This document shows, piece after piece, positions 11,940 to 23,462 of a stretch of DNA of 64,000 nt. This DNA is from Auricularia sp. M13 (lineage: Eukaryota > Basidiomycota > Agaricomycetes > Auriculariales > Auriculariaceae), in assembly GCA_037042915.1 (NCBI GenBank), contig CM073201.1, positions 1,612,001-1,676,000 on the forward strand. The letters run 5' to 3'. The notes below the pieces were generated by a model. The model searched no databases, was not told the origin of the DNA, and worked only from the letters and a program-made list of their open reading frames with translations. Position 1 is the first letter of the stretch, and every line of letters begins with the position of its first letter. Position numbers and translations under genes: made by a program.

Positions 11940-14900
11940 TTAACCTGCTAAACGGATTCGGATTGGCTTGCTGCGAGCCTCGAGCGCTGGGCACAAAGTA
12001 TGAGCGTATTAACTTCAAGAAGCCATCGGTGCGCACCTCGTAATTCCTCGATTTCCTCTCTATGCTCATAGTCTAGCACGAGTTGCTTAAGGTGCTGCTG
12101 TTCCTCCTTGTCCTGCGCCTGGGCCGACTTGACGTGAACGGCTAAGGACGATGTTGCCGGGATGGGCAGTTGCTTGACCTGCTGCTTGTTGCCTTTCCTC
12201 GAGAGCAGTGTAAACTTCATGACGTTCTGACCCTCGTCTCCATTGACGTCGTCGCCGTCGTGGTCTCCGGCCTTCTTGCGACGCACGCCGGCAGGAAGAA
12301 CCGAGGACTCCCATAGTGCCATTGCCGTCTTCTTGTCGACTTTCCTGGACTCCGTCGTGTCTGAGACGAGCTTGGCAAGCTCCTTCGCAAATTCGGCGTC
12401 TTCATCCTCCGTGGGACCAACTGCTTCGTGTGCGGGATGCAACTGAACGATCCGCTCATCGGGAGATTCAGGCTCGCTGTCTCTTTGGTCCTCGTCGACG
12501 ACTTCTTCTTCCTCATCGTCTTCCTCGCCATCGACTGCACTCCCATCGTCACTGCCCGCGTCGTCTCCGCCGTCACTGTCTTCGGCTTCCTCGGCTTGCG
12601 CGGTGCTGCCTATTACTGCGCTGAACATTTCGTCCACTGCCACCGCAGCTTCTTCGAGTGACTTAAATAGGACAAGTTTTGGACGAATGGCCTAGCAGCT
12701 CGTCAACATCGTCGCTGAATGTAGGAAGAACTGGCGCACCTCGATGGTATCGGTCAACATAAACTCGACGTCCATAGGCAACCGATCCTTGCAGAAAATG
12801 TAATACTATGATGTCCTAATCAGCATCCCGCTTTGACGCAGAGACTCTGCGAAGTCGACGCCTACCTGGAAAAAGGTGATGAAATTATCAAGCTTGCGCT
12901 TGTGCAATCCGCGGTCAAAGCACATTCCCACAGAATCTAGCAGTGTGCAAATGAGGCGGATCCGGAAAAAGTCGTCGGGCATGTCCAACGGGCACAACTG
13001 CCTTTGTATGGGGCGTCCCTCGGCTATACGGTAATTTAATAACCGAAAGCGATCCAAGCAGTTGACTCACGATGCCCAAAAGTGACAAGGGACCAGAGCG
13101 TATCGAATACCATCGATGAGGTAACGACCCGATAGATGTAGAGCTCTCCGAAGTACTTAATGGTGGCAACGCGTCGTTGATTCCGCTTGTAGAGGTTCTG
13201 CTCCATGCCGAGACGAATGTCCTCAACAACCTGGTCCACGATGTCGACGGTAAAGGAAGGCCGGTACCGCTGCAAGTCGTAGACGAGCATCGCCATAAGA
13301 CCGATGTTGCCATACTTGATTTTCCACGGCTTCGTAAAGATGGATCGCACGATACGCAATGTCTGCAAACATTTGAGTTCTCTTTAACAGGTGATACAAA
13401 ATACGTACCTCCTGGTCCTCCCACGGCAAACGGCGCAACAAACGCAGACACTTATCGATCGTCCTTTTAGACAACAGGTCGAACATAACATGTCGCACAA
13501 AAATCTCGAGAAGCGAGCGTTCCTTCTCTTGGCGAGGGGCGCGTTCTGGGGGATTGCACTGGAGGACATCAGCCAATATGAATGATGCATATTCCAATGC
13601 ACGAACCTGGTAGAAGGCGTTCTCGAGCAAAAGCTGATATCGCATATCCAGATGATGCGCGTGTTGCTTTCGCTTCATGGCTTCAAGCTGCAACTAGTCA
13701 GTCCATCATTTGCGGACAAGTTGAAGAAACAACCATTGAAGCCATCCTCTCTTTCGTATCATCGGAACGCAGCAAGAACCGCCCGCAACCCTCAAGCAGA
13801 AGCGCTATGCATTCGATGTTGGTGCCAGCAAAATCGTCCAAAAACACCTTGAATATGTGCAAGATAACATGCGTGGGCACAATCTTGAACTTTGTAAGCA
13901 CCGCGAAGTATGTGGTGTTCTGATGGCAGAACCGTCAGCTTTGACACTGAATGCAGGTTCTGAATGCGCACACGGATGCGCGTTTCGTTCAGTTCGGCCA
14001 CACCCTTCTTTCGCTGAAGATATTTGAACTCTTCTTCAAGCTGATCAATATTGTAGTGAGCAGGCGGTCAGGTGATAGACGATGATACACACATTTGCGA
14101 CCACCTCTTTGCCAATGTCGGGCATGTATGGATTCAGAGTGGCAATCAAGCGACCATAATGGGGCAACAGGTCGATACGCTGCTTCGGTACCTGAGTAAG
14201 AAACTATCCGGCACAGTCAATAATAAGGTCACCCGTCGAAAGCACCGAGCTTACCTTGCTCAACCTCTTGCGGGCAGCTTTGGAGTTGAGCATCGCAAAG
14301 TCAATTGCGATCTGATCAATAAGCGTGCGATTGGTAGCGTCCGGCAGGCTGGCGAGCAAGGCTGTCAACATCTGTGAAGGTCCCTGAACGGCTGACAGAA
14401 TCGGAGAGGTCGGTGGGCTGGGACTACGAGGCGGAGGTGTAGCAGCTCTGCCACTGGAATATAAAGGTTTAATATTGTCGCACTGCCATAAACCCCTTTC
14501 GACATACTTTTCAATGGCAGACTCTAACTCCTCCTTGACTTCAGTAGTAGCGATGGGTTCGACAGGATCCCCCTTATCGTCGAGCCCGAGCAAGGACTTG
14601 GGAACAAAATCTTTAAATCTTGAATGTCCTCATAAAATCGGCGTTCCTCGTCGTCCTCCCATTTGCTGGTTGCGTACTGGGTAGGATCCTCTTCCGTGAC
14701 ACCAGACACACCAACGTTGGTAGACAAGCCAATGGAATCGTTGCCGCGATGCTCGTCCGTTGGAAGGTTTGGCATAGGAAGATACAATAACTCTGAAAGT
14801 CTGCTTTGCATCAGCATTATGCCAACTCCCACTGCTTGTACGACATACGTCTGACACCCAGTCAAGACCTTTTCATAAGCTTGTGTCATCTTCTCGTATG

Positions 14901-16010
14901 CCTTCTGCCGGTCCTCGAATATCTCGCCAGACCGAATGTATGCTTCATGGTTGCGCCGGTCCTGGTCACGGAGGCGCTGAAAGAGAATATAAAACTGCCA
15001 TCCACATTCCTGTAGAAACAGACGTACATTATGCTCGATGATCAACTTCTGTCCGACCTTCTCAAAATAGCCTTCGCACATACGGCGGAAGCGGTCCCGA
15101 ACTTCCTTCTCTACCATCTCCCCACTCTCGTCTGTAATCTGCGCGAGGCGGGTTTCCTGCGCTTCCCGCGAGACAGTATCCGCTAGCGTGCCCGCCTCGG
15201 CTGTTGTGCGCTGACCAGACTTGGTGGAAGCGGGAGTGAGGCCGAGGAAAGGACGCCCGTACACCTTGATGAACATGACCAAGATCGGGAGCGATGTCAA
15301 TTGCGGGTCGTTTGAAAGCTGAAGATGCAGAAATGAGGGCGTTAAGATTGCGCGTAGGTTGCATTTGTTGCGTACCAGCGCTTTGACAGTCTTCATAATC
15401 CATTCTGCGCCACTCTTGCCTGGCCCGTCCTGGATGACACGGAGGAGCGCGAGCTCGGAGCACAGGCGCAATGCAGCCTTCTGGCGGACGACACGCTCAT
15501 TGTCTTCCTTGTCGCGCTGTGGGTTACTCGCGCTGTCCTTGGGTGGGCGCGGCGGTGGCGTGAGCTGTTCTTGGACTGCAGCCACCACGGCATCCGGGAA
15601 CCGCCTGTGGATAGCGCACAGAATCTATCGGCCATATTGAATAAATATACGGAGAAGATATGCAGCGCCGCGTACCTGGAGCGCACACCATATATCCTTC
15701 TCGTTTTTGCATTTCTGCAGGCCCTCGACGAAGCCGTCCGTGAGCTCGGTAATGTACTTCTCGAGCGACAGCGAGTCGATCTCTTTGAGCACAGCGTCCA
15801 CGTTGTCGGGGCCGAACGTGCGCAGACGTGTCTTGAGGGCGAGGTGACGTTTCATAGACGAGTCGTATCCCTTGGCCGGCGCTGAAGCCACGAACTCAGC
15901 ACGATAGCCACAGGCAAGACAAGACAAGACACTGCCTACGCACGCTTCGGGGGTGTATCCAGCAGCTTGCGCAGCTCTAGGCGGCGAGCTCGTCGCGCAT
16001 TCTCCTCCAT
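11940..16010 (-). CDS. UPF2: UPF2/NMD2, nonsense-mediated mRNA decay factor (apparent -1 frameshift)
   Basis: Sixteen exons from the ATG at 16010: 16010-15944, 15881-15676, 15624-15376, 15318-14849, 14800-14508, 14453-14255, 14191-14093, 14040-13972, 13919-13734, 13687-13607, 13558-13409, 13362-13071, 13023-12866, 12805-12740, 12691-12037 and 11986-11940. The product is about 1,095 residues with three MIF4G domains and an acidic C-terminal region ending ELRALEARSKPIRIRLAG, the UPF1-binding end. UPF2 bridges UPF1 and UPF3 on mRNAs carrying premature stops. Landmarks: FYEDIQDLK, CGRFLLRS, LPWEDQE, VEDIRLGME, RIRLICTLLDSVG. Every junction phase agrees, but the total is one base short. The frame breaks at 14611-14617 (TTTAAAG), where only a -1 shift continues the conserved DLKDFVP. 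Several introns are multiples of three and lack stops. Confidence 0.92.
14555..14617 (-). other. Frame break in UPF2 at a T TTA AAG heptamer with downstream hairpin
   Basis: In the zero frame the codons are GAT TTA AAG ATT, ending 30 codons later at a stop. Re-reading the last G of AAG gives GAT TTT GTT CCC (DFVP), which continues the conserved UPF2 frame. The heptamer fits the X XXY YYZ pattern. About 23 nt downstream, a 9-bp stem with one mismatch can form (GGGCTCGAC with GTCGAACCC). One base lost from the sequence would produce the same appearance. Confidence 0.5.
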
Positions 16011-16325
16011 TTCGTCGTCTTCGGCTTAGACCTGGGAGCTGGCGTTCCGCGGCTCGGTCACGGTGGCAGGTTCGGCGCAGCCTCGTCCTCGGAGCGCGCC
16101 GCGCTGTTTGGCGCTACAACAAAGCACAACTGTCAGCGTTAGCGCACACTTCCTCGTATACTTAAAACAGTCAATAATCATCGTTGACTTTGACGATAGT
16201 ACAGTAAGGCATCGGCATTTCCTTGCATACATCAATCGGGGAAAAGACACAGGGTGCACCCGCAAGCACAAAGTCCAATGAGGCTATTTATTGTACACCG
16301 CAAGAATGGCAAACTGAGCCTGCGC
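16011..16325. other. Short intergenic region, UPF2 upstream / LRR gene 3' flank
   Basis: 315 bp containing the UPF2 promoter and the 3' end of the leucine-rich-repeat gene. No further feature seen. Confidence 0.5.
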
Positions 16326-18915
16326 TCAGTCGGCAACAGCCTTGCCAGTTCGATTGGGCCGCCCCTTTGGGTTCTGACGAGCGCCGTTGACGGGCGATTT
16401 GTGAGACCCACTTCCGGGGGCATTCGACGCACCGCGGCCGCCACTCCTTGCTTGACTCCCTGCGCCGCCCGTGCTCTTCCGGCGCCCAGCGCCATTAGCA
16501 TGTCCCATCTTGTCGCCGCCGAAAGATGATTCCGTGGTCGAGCGCCGGTGACGGCCTTGCGATGCCGGGGACTTTGGGCTGAGCGGTTCTTCTGCAGGAG
16601 ACTCCCGTGTGATCTTCAAAGGCGACAATGGTGGCGGCGAAAATGCCTTCATCGACGAGGCAGGTGTGAGAAGAAGGCCCGAAAATGCGGGAACGTCGCC
16701 ATAGCTGTCTGTCCGCGACGCCGTAGACGCCTTTCGGTTCTTCTTTGCTGGCGTGGTGACCTCCTCCCTGTCTTTCTCGGCTTGACGCTCAGCAAAATAC
16801 TCTTCTGCATGAGGGCCGGTCCACGTCTGGCCCTGCCGTACGACGGAGCCGGGTAACCATCCGCACTGCGTGGCTTGCTGCTCGAGAGTATATTGCTCGA
16901 CGAGATTTGGACTTGGGGGTGACGGTGGGAAGTGCTCGACCGTGACGTTTATGGTCGACTTTGTAGCGCCAGGTGGACGTGTAACAACCCATTTGCCTCG
17001 ACCGTTCCAGCCGTACCAATCTGAAGGACCACGTGTGAGAGTGTAGCGATCCGTTCTTGCTCTATCGCTTACCCAACTCTGTCAACGCCTGGCATCGCCG
17101 CACAAACTTCTTCACATCCCGTAGTGGCGGGAGATGCGGGTCTACATCAGTAAGGCCTGTTTTATCGTCGAGCGATGACGCCGAAGGGATGGGCGGGGAA
17201 TCCGACACACTCCCAGATGGGAGACTAGCGCTGGAAGACACGACCGGGCTCGCAGAGGGAGTCATCGGGTGCATGTAGAGCGGCAACGGCGTAGATGGCA
17301 CCAGCGGCGCATTCGACCGGGCTATGTAAACGTGCAATTGCCTGAGTCGCGGTGCAGGGGCAAAAATGGAGGTGAGACCAAGGAACTTCGCAAAGGTGTC
17401 TTCGAAGGCAATCTTGAGGACCTGAGACGATGTCAGCTTCTCTGCAGCCCGCCAAATCTGAAGTTCTTCAAGTTCTACGCACTTGTAACTTATTACAACT
17501 TTCCAAAACAATCCTCAGATCCTCGGATTTCCACGCCCACCAATCGCACTCGAGAATTTCAAGAGCAGTAGACGTTGTGAGATTCCCGGCAAAACCAGAA
17601 GGTAACCCGGAGAGCAGTGCGACGTCGTCCAACCGGCTATCGAACGGATGGAAACTCCGGGAAATGGAGAGCCTAGTCAAGGTGGCAAAAGAGACGGACG
17701 GCAGAGAGCCCATGTGATCTGCAATCCAAGAATGGTGCTGGCCAGCCTCGAAGACGCGAATCGATAGAGCCGTCAAGATGGGTGGGAGCTCGGCCTTCTC
17801 CCACAGTTTCTTGCTTAACCGGCCTTCGCATGGTCACAATGAGGCCTCGCCGAGACGAAAGATTTACTATGCATACCTTCCACTTCCAAAAATTCAAGCT
17901 CCTCTAAGCTGTCGACTCCTTCGAGCACTGCTAAGATCCCTCGATCACTGAGCTTCGTACCCTGCGTGCTCAACCGCAAATGTCTGAGCTTCTTGCTCGC
18001 CTCGACAAGCTTCTCGCACAGAGAATCATCGAGCCAAAGAAAGTCGAGCGATACGTCTTCAAGGTTGGACAGATCTCCGACTTGGAGAAGAATACTACGA
18101 GGGAGCGTGCACCAGCTTGGGATAACCGAGCCAAGTGCAGGTGCGTTATCGGCAGAGTCGCAAGCATGTGCAGAGACGGCGCATCCCAGCGAGGGGGTTC
18201 GAAGCGTGCATGGGCTGGGATCTGAGGAGAGAGCGGGACCAGAGATGCTCTGGGGGTAAAGGCGAACGTGGTGAGCTTGGGGTTGTGCGAAGCCAAGGCC
18301 TGAGACGGGTGGCATGAGAGAGATGAGAGCAAGAATAACGTCAGAGACTATGTAACAAACCTCACAGATGCCGTCGGGCGGTGGCGTGCTGCTCGACCAG
18401 ACCAGCTCGCTAAGATTAGGGCAGGCTGCCAGGAGCTCGTACAGCCTACTGCCGTCGAGCGGAGCGATGAGACCCTGCATAACGTCGTCCTCGTCGGCGC
18501 CCAGGCCGTCTGAAGCGTCGAACTGCAGTAGTGGAGGGGAGTCCTGTCTGCGCGGCAATTCGAAGTTCTCGAAGCACGACGGGTCTTGGACCCTCAATCG
18601 CCGAACCACAGGCCCGTACCGCGCAGAATTGCTGATGATGGCGGCCAGCGGCCCGAGGGTGGACGAGGGGAACGTCGAATATGACCGCATATCATCTTCA
18701 ATCACAATGTCTTCAAAGAGAACGCGCGCCGCTGACGCGTGCAACCGCGAGCCCAGTTCGGCCAAGAACGACACGCGCAACAAAGGACTAGCCAACAGCG
18801 CTCGTTGCACGATGTCTACAGGCGACAAAGCATGGATATAAGCATCGCATACTGTGCTCATGGCGTCCTTACCGTCGAGAATGCGGTCTGGGAAGCCAGC
18901 GAGCGTAAGCGCCAT
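16326..18915 (-). CDS. Leucine-rich-repeat, F-box-like protein with basic Ser-rich tail
   Basis: Exons run from about 18915 through introns at 18368-18308 (61 nt), 17876-17824, 17540-17489 and 17072-17021, ending at 16326. The middle has LRR-type sequence (ITHLHLARLSQ, LEDVSLDFLWLDD, KLRHLRLS, LEELEFLEVEG, LEELQIW). The last exon begins WYGWNGRGKW and ends in about 120 Ser/Gly/Arg-rich residues. I recall this layout from a common, uncharacterised basidiomycete family. The start is uncertain: the ATG at 18915 is the first in frame, but an upstream exon is possible. At about 18081 the frame passes from FFSK to VGDLSNLEDV only by a -1 shift, as if one G were missing. A role in substrate-receptor complexes would be inference. 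Confidence 0.7.
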
Positions 18916-19383
18916 ATCGCTCACGATGTGGCGCTCGAGCAGATGTGACTTTGGGAGGTGCGACGGCCCGTATGTATGAAACTCAACGTCTTCCCCGAGC
19001 TTGGTCAAGTGCCTGCACGGCGCGGTCTACAATGAGGTGTGGTTCGAGTCTGAGACAGCTGAGTGAACCGAGTCCCGCGGACTTAGATATCGCTGTCGTG
19101 GGCTAGAAAATCGACACTGTTTCGGTAATCCTGTTACTATTGAGAATTTATTCGCAGCGTTCTACCAAGAACCTCATTTGCTTTTCAACAACCACGGCCA
19201 GCCGCCGTCCTCCTAAACCAATCTAATCTGGCCGATGGATCATCCAGCGGAGTTCGGACCGCATACGATGCTGCAGCAACACACGAATCGATAGGATACC
19301 AATGCGAGGGAAATAGGAAATAGTTGCGTGGTGTCGAGGGTATGCAAAAATGTAAGACTAAAGGCAGAAATAAGTCCCTACAG
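18916..19383. other. Intergenic region between LRR gene and chitin synthase
   Basis: About 470 bp. The distal part may hold a first exon of the LRR gene (an open frame reaches 19008 without an ATG). The remainder is AT-richer 3' flank of chitin synthase. Nothing else seen. Confidence 0.4.
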
Positions 19384-22300
19384 CTAAAACCGTCTCCCGA
19401 CAGGCGAGAACGTATCGTCCCCTGCATCTAGCGGCCCTAATGGCCCATATCCTGCTGGCGCGGTAGACCCGCTCCGCTTCTTCGTGTGCTTGTAGTCGTG
19501 ACCCACGGACGAGTTGGTCTCGCCCTGACCCGTCGCCGACGTAGGAGAGCGGGGGTCTTGCGAGCCGCCTGTGAAGTCCCGCTGCAGAGGTACATAAGGA
19601 TCGTACCGCGCAGCGGGAGCCGCGTCCGCCAGCTGATACCGTGGCGCGTTCGACGGCACGGATGGCTGCCGGTAAGGCGACGCCGGCGATAACGGCGACA
19701 TGTGTCTGCTCTCCGGCATGGATGGCCGGTCGTCGAAGCCAACCTCGAGCATGGCCTCCAGCTCCTCCTTGCCCAACGTCTCCGCGCTGGCCACCTTGTC
19801 ATGGCCAATCGCAAGCCCAAGAGGCGGAGGCGGATACTGGGGGGCGTTTTCGTTGTATCCGCCGATCTGCACGCCCCACTGGTCCTCGTCCGTAGAAATG
19901 ATGGAGTACGTGTCCGAGCCGTCGTACATGCTCTCCATCCGCGGTGGCCGCAAGAACGAGTCGCTGTCGTGACCGGGATAGCCACCAGGATATGCGCGCT
20001 CGAGTTCCCGGCGGCGCTTCTCCTCGCGACGCAGCTTGCGCAACCGAGAACGTTCCCAATCCTCCCACCGTCGCAGAGGCACCGTCGTGTCTACAACCTC
20101 TCCTCCAGCTCCGCCATGGCCTTCATCCTTGCCCTCGCCTGCCACACGTCTGAGCGCAATGTCAGTCAACGTATTCCGCCGTGGCATCTATGCACTAACC
20201 TAGTTTCTCCCCATGAAAAGTCATCAAAGTGCCAGAAAGAATACACAGGAAGAACAAAGTTCCAGATGGGAAGAGCAGCGAGATAGATGAACATCCAAAA
20301 CACGTAGACGATCTTGCGGGTCGTGAGCAGGATTAGCACAGCAGGCAGGCCGATGACAGCGACCAGGAGCATGAGCGGGATGGCCTTCTCGAATGTATCG
20401 GGTGGGTCGAGCGCCATGTTGACTACGAGGACATAAGTTAGAGTGATTGCGACGGGAAGTACGGTAGTGCCGAGGAGATCCATGAAGACGACGAATTGCA
20501 TGCTGAAACAGAAGGTGCCGCACAGGTTGCGAACCCGCACGAGCTCCATCAGGTTATGAACGGTAGAATTAATCCAGCGGCGACGCTGGGAGAGGAGGAC
20601 CGAAAATGAGTCGGGCGCGACCGTGCGACAGCGCGCCTGCGGGCAGAACATCATCTTTCGGTTGGGGAAGGTACGGAGCAGACAAGTCGTCAGGAAACGA
20701 TCCTCGCCGAGCAGGAGCAGATTCTTCTGGTGCAGAGTCTGGACGTCGCTCTGACTGTACTCCCGGGTAATTTCGGGCTTGGTCAAGAGTGGTACCCAAT
20801 CGTCGTCCGAGGCCTTGCGGACTTTAAGCCGGTACATGGAGAAGCAGCCGGGCAAGCAAGTAACACCACCGAAGACGGACTCGAACGCTTTGGCGAGATG
20901 ATGCGAGATGAAGTACTCGTAAACCTGGATCGCGGTGACCCAGGACTGGCGTTTGTTCATGATGCGCGTCTCGCCGCAGACACCCATGATGAGCTTGTCG
21001 TGGTGCAAACAGTTGACAAGGTGGGTAATCGAGTCTTTCATCACACGCGTGTCAGCATCAACCTGTCGCGCGATTTGTCAATATTCAACGCCGACAGAGG
21101 AAGTAAGCTAGAAACAGGACGCACCATGAGGCACACCTCGAAGAAATCCGGAGTGACGCCCATGAGTACCTGCATCTTGCGGAACATGTCGAAGTCTAAA
21201 GGCGTCATCCGGTCGTTGTACGTGACACGCGAGAAAAAGTTCATGAGGATGAGCTGCGAGTCGCGCTTGCCACGGTTGCCAGGCTTTTTGTCGTGTAGCG
21301 CCTCCTTCTCAGTACCGCATTTGACAATGATGAGCATAGGCGTGCGCCGGCCAGCTACGGCTGCAACGGACAAGATGTCAGCAATGGCAATGGCAATGTT
21401 TTGTGACGAATTTAGACTGACTGTAATGTCCCGCATAAACCATTGCTCGGTTTTCCGCTTTCGCGCCCAGACCTACAGCGATGTAACCCATGGGAGTAGG
21501 GTTACCGAAGCGGGGGTCTGCGTCCAGCAGGCCGACGCAAATGTCGGGCGTGCTACGCTTCTCACCGGCACCAGTGATCATGCCATCCGCGACCACGAAC
21601 AGTAGCTTGCGCGCGTCGGAGTAGGTAGTCTGGCTGATCGAGTCCAGCGTGCCGCGAATGGACTCTTCACCCTCGGAGTAACACGTAACAAGACATACGC
21701 AAAGAGTTCGGCGCCGATCTGCGCCATGGTGATGAGGGAGCTATTGGCCGTGTCGTTGGAGACCATGGACGTTGTGACCGAGCGTGCAGAGCGCGGCGGC
21801 GGGGTGATCTTGAGGCGCTTGTTCTTTGCCCAAGGCGCAGTGCCGTTCTTGCTGTCGACAGCCACGTTAGCCCCCTCCGGCATGACGGCGGGGCTGATGA
21901 CCGTCTTGCTGAGGTTCTTCGGTGTCTGGACGAGGCGATGCGACATGAACCAGCTGAAGACACACGCCATGGCGAAACGCGCCATCACGAGGCCCATGAT
22001 GACGATGAGACTGGAGTACAGGAACAGCTGCGAGACGAAGCAGCCGGGCGTGACCTTGTCGATGTTGCCCGCGTAAAGCGTTCCCTGAGGCAGGGCATGG
22101 CGGCCTTGAGATTGGCGCGGTTGACGAAGAGACGCGTGGCATCTTTGCCGCCGCGTGCGTTCTCGATGGCAAGCAGTCCGCGGATGGCTGTGTCGACGGG
22201 ATCGTTCTTGAGTTCCTTCTCCTGTGCCTTGAGATACGGGGTGAGATTGAGGACGGCGCCATCGATGACGAGGTAGTTCTTGAGGAGGGCGACTTGGTCC

Positions 22301-23091
22301 CAGTCGTAGCCGACGGTGAGGCCGGTGGGGATGATGTTGAGCATTGCGAGCGTGTTGTTGTTGAGCGCGGGGAGCACACACTGGGTGCCCGTGCAGGAGG
22401 CATCGTTGGGGTCGCAGCAGGCGGCGAAGGTGGCTGCCCTGAAGCTGTGGCCGACGCAGGACGGGTAGTCGACGGCGGCGGAGCGGGCGAAGAGATTGGT
22501 GATGTCAAGGCCGGAGACCTTGGCGGCGAGGGCGTAGAAGTCAGCGCCGGGAACGGTCTTGGACTGCGAGATGTTGTACTGCTGGCCGCGGATGCCGAGT
22601 GTGCCCGAGGTCGAGTTGAAGTCGATGAACTTGCTCTGCGCCTGCGCGGTGTCGCCCGAGCAAAGCACCCTGTCGAGGCCCATGGTCGCAAAGCCGACGC
22701 CGCCTCCGAGCAGCAGCGCAATGAAACACAGCGCGACCTTTTCCCGCCAGGCCTGGCGTGTGGGCTGGTCGCGCATGCCGCACCAGGAGAGCACAAATGC
22801 CGGGGCCCAGAAGGTGACAATGTGCGCAAAGATGGACCAGGTGTCCCAGATCGACGACTGGGCCGGCTTGGGCGCTGCGGCCGGCCGCTGGGTCTTGGGC
22901 AGGCCCGGTGCTGGCAGGGTCGGCGCGGGCGGGTTGATGAGGGGAGCCTGCGCAACGCCGCGCTCGGGGCGGGTCAGCGTCTTCGCTCTGCGAAGGACGG
23001 AGCCATTCTGCGCCCGGCGCGTGGGTGGCGGGCGGGTCGTCGGGATGGGCACGGGCGAGCGGTCGTAAGGAGCGGAAGGTCGGTAGGACAT
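19384..23091 (-). CDS. Class IV chitin synthase (two apparent 1-nt deletions)
   Basis: Four exons: 23091-21422, 21360-21125, 21062-20200 and 20149-19384, about 1,178 residues. It makes cell-wall chitin from UDP-GlcNAc at the plasma membrane. N-terminal membrane segments follow a Pro-rich leader ([40 protein letters not shown]). The catalytic part shows [47 protein letters not shown] and the signature [12 protein letters not shown], then C-terminal membrane helices and a charged tail. The arrangement with an N-terminal domain ending [16 protein letters not shown] is that of class IV enzymes (yeast Chs3 type). Two breaks occur. At about 22075, CGC TTT ACG should read CGC TTT TAC. At about 21698, TTT GCG TAT should read TTT GCG GTA. 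Both are losses of one base from a run. It is divergent from the phosphatase gene. Confidence 0.92.
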
Positions 23092-23462
23092 GGTCAAGGA
23101 CAGTGGAGACGACGCAAGTGGGCCGGCCGGCTGTGTCCGACTGTCTGTTCATTCGAATGTTCTGCATTAGTACATTTACTTATTAGTAGACTATGTACTG
23201 TAGTAACTAGTAAGTATTACATCGGAGAATTGTATCCGGAACATCCACCAAGGGCTTAAGCTTTTCTGCTTTAAACGCTGTTTTCCCCGCCCTGGAAACC
23301 TCGTTGCGCGCACTTTTAGCCATATCCCGAGCCCTCGAGGGAGCTGAAAGGGCAACGGGTGTATTTTAATCAAAATCAGGTCCCCAATTTCGAGTCGGTA
23401 ATCTCCGCGGGGCGCCATCCGAGTCGACCTCCGAGAAGCCACTGTCTCCCCTGTCCAGCGCG
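23092..23462. promoter_or_regulatory. Divergent promoter region, chitin synthase / phosphatase
   Basis: 371 bp between two opposite start codons. The centre (23165-23230) is AT-rich with repeated TAGTA-like words. No gene seen. Confidence 0.45.

Noticed and set aside
18050-18110. A 32- or 38-nt intron in the LRR gene to repair its frame
   Set aside because: Shorter than nearly all introns here, and it would remove the SQAGARSL... stretch that fits the repeat pattern. A missing base is simpler.
21985-23259. Long open frames on both strands over the 5' half of chitin synthase
   Set aside because: They are shadows of GC-rich coding sequence. Only one frame has chitin synthase sequence.
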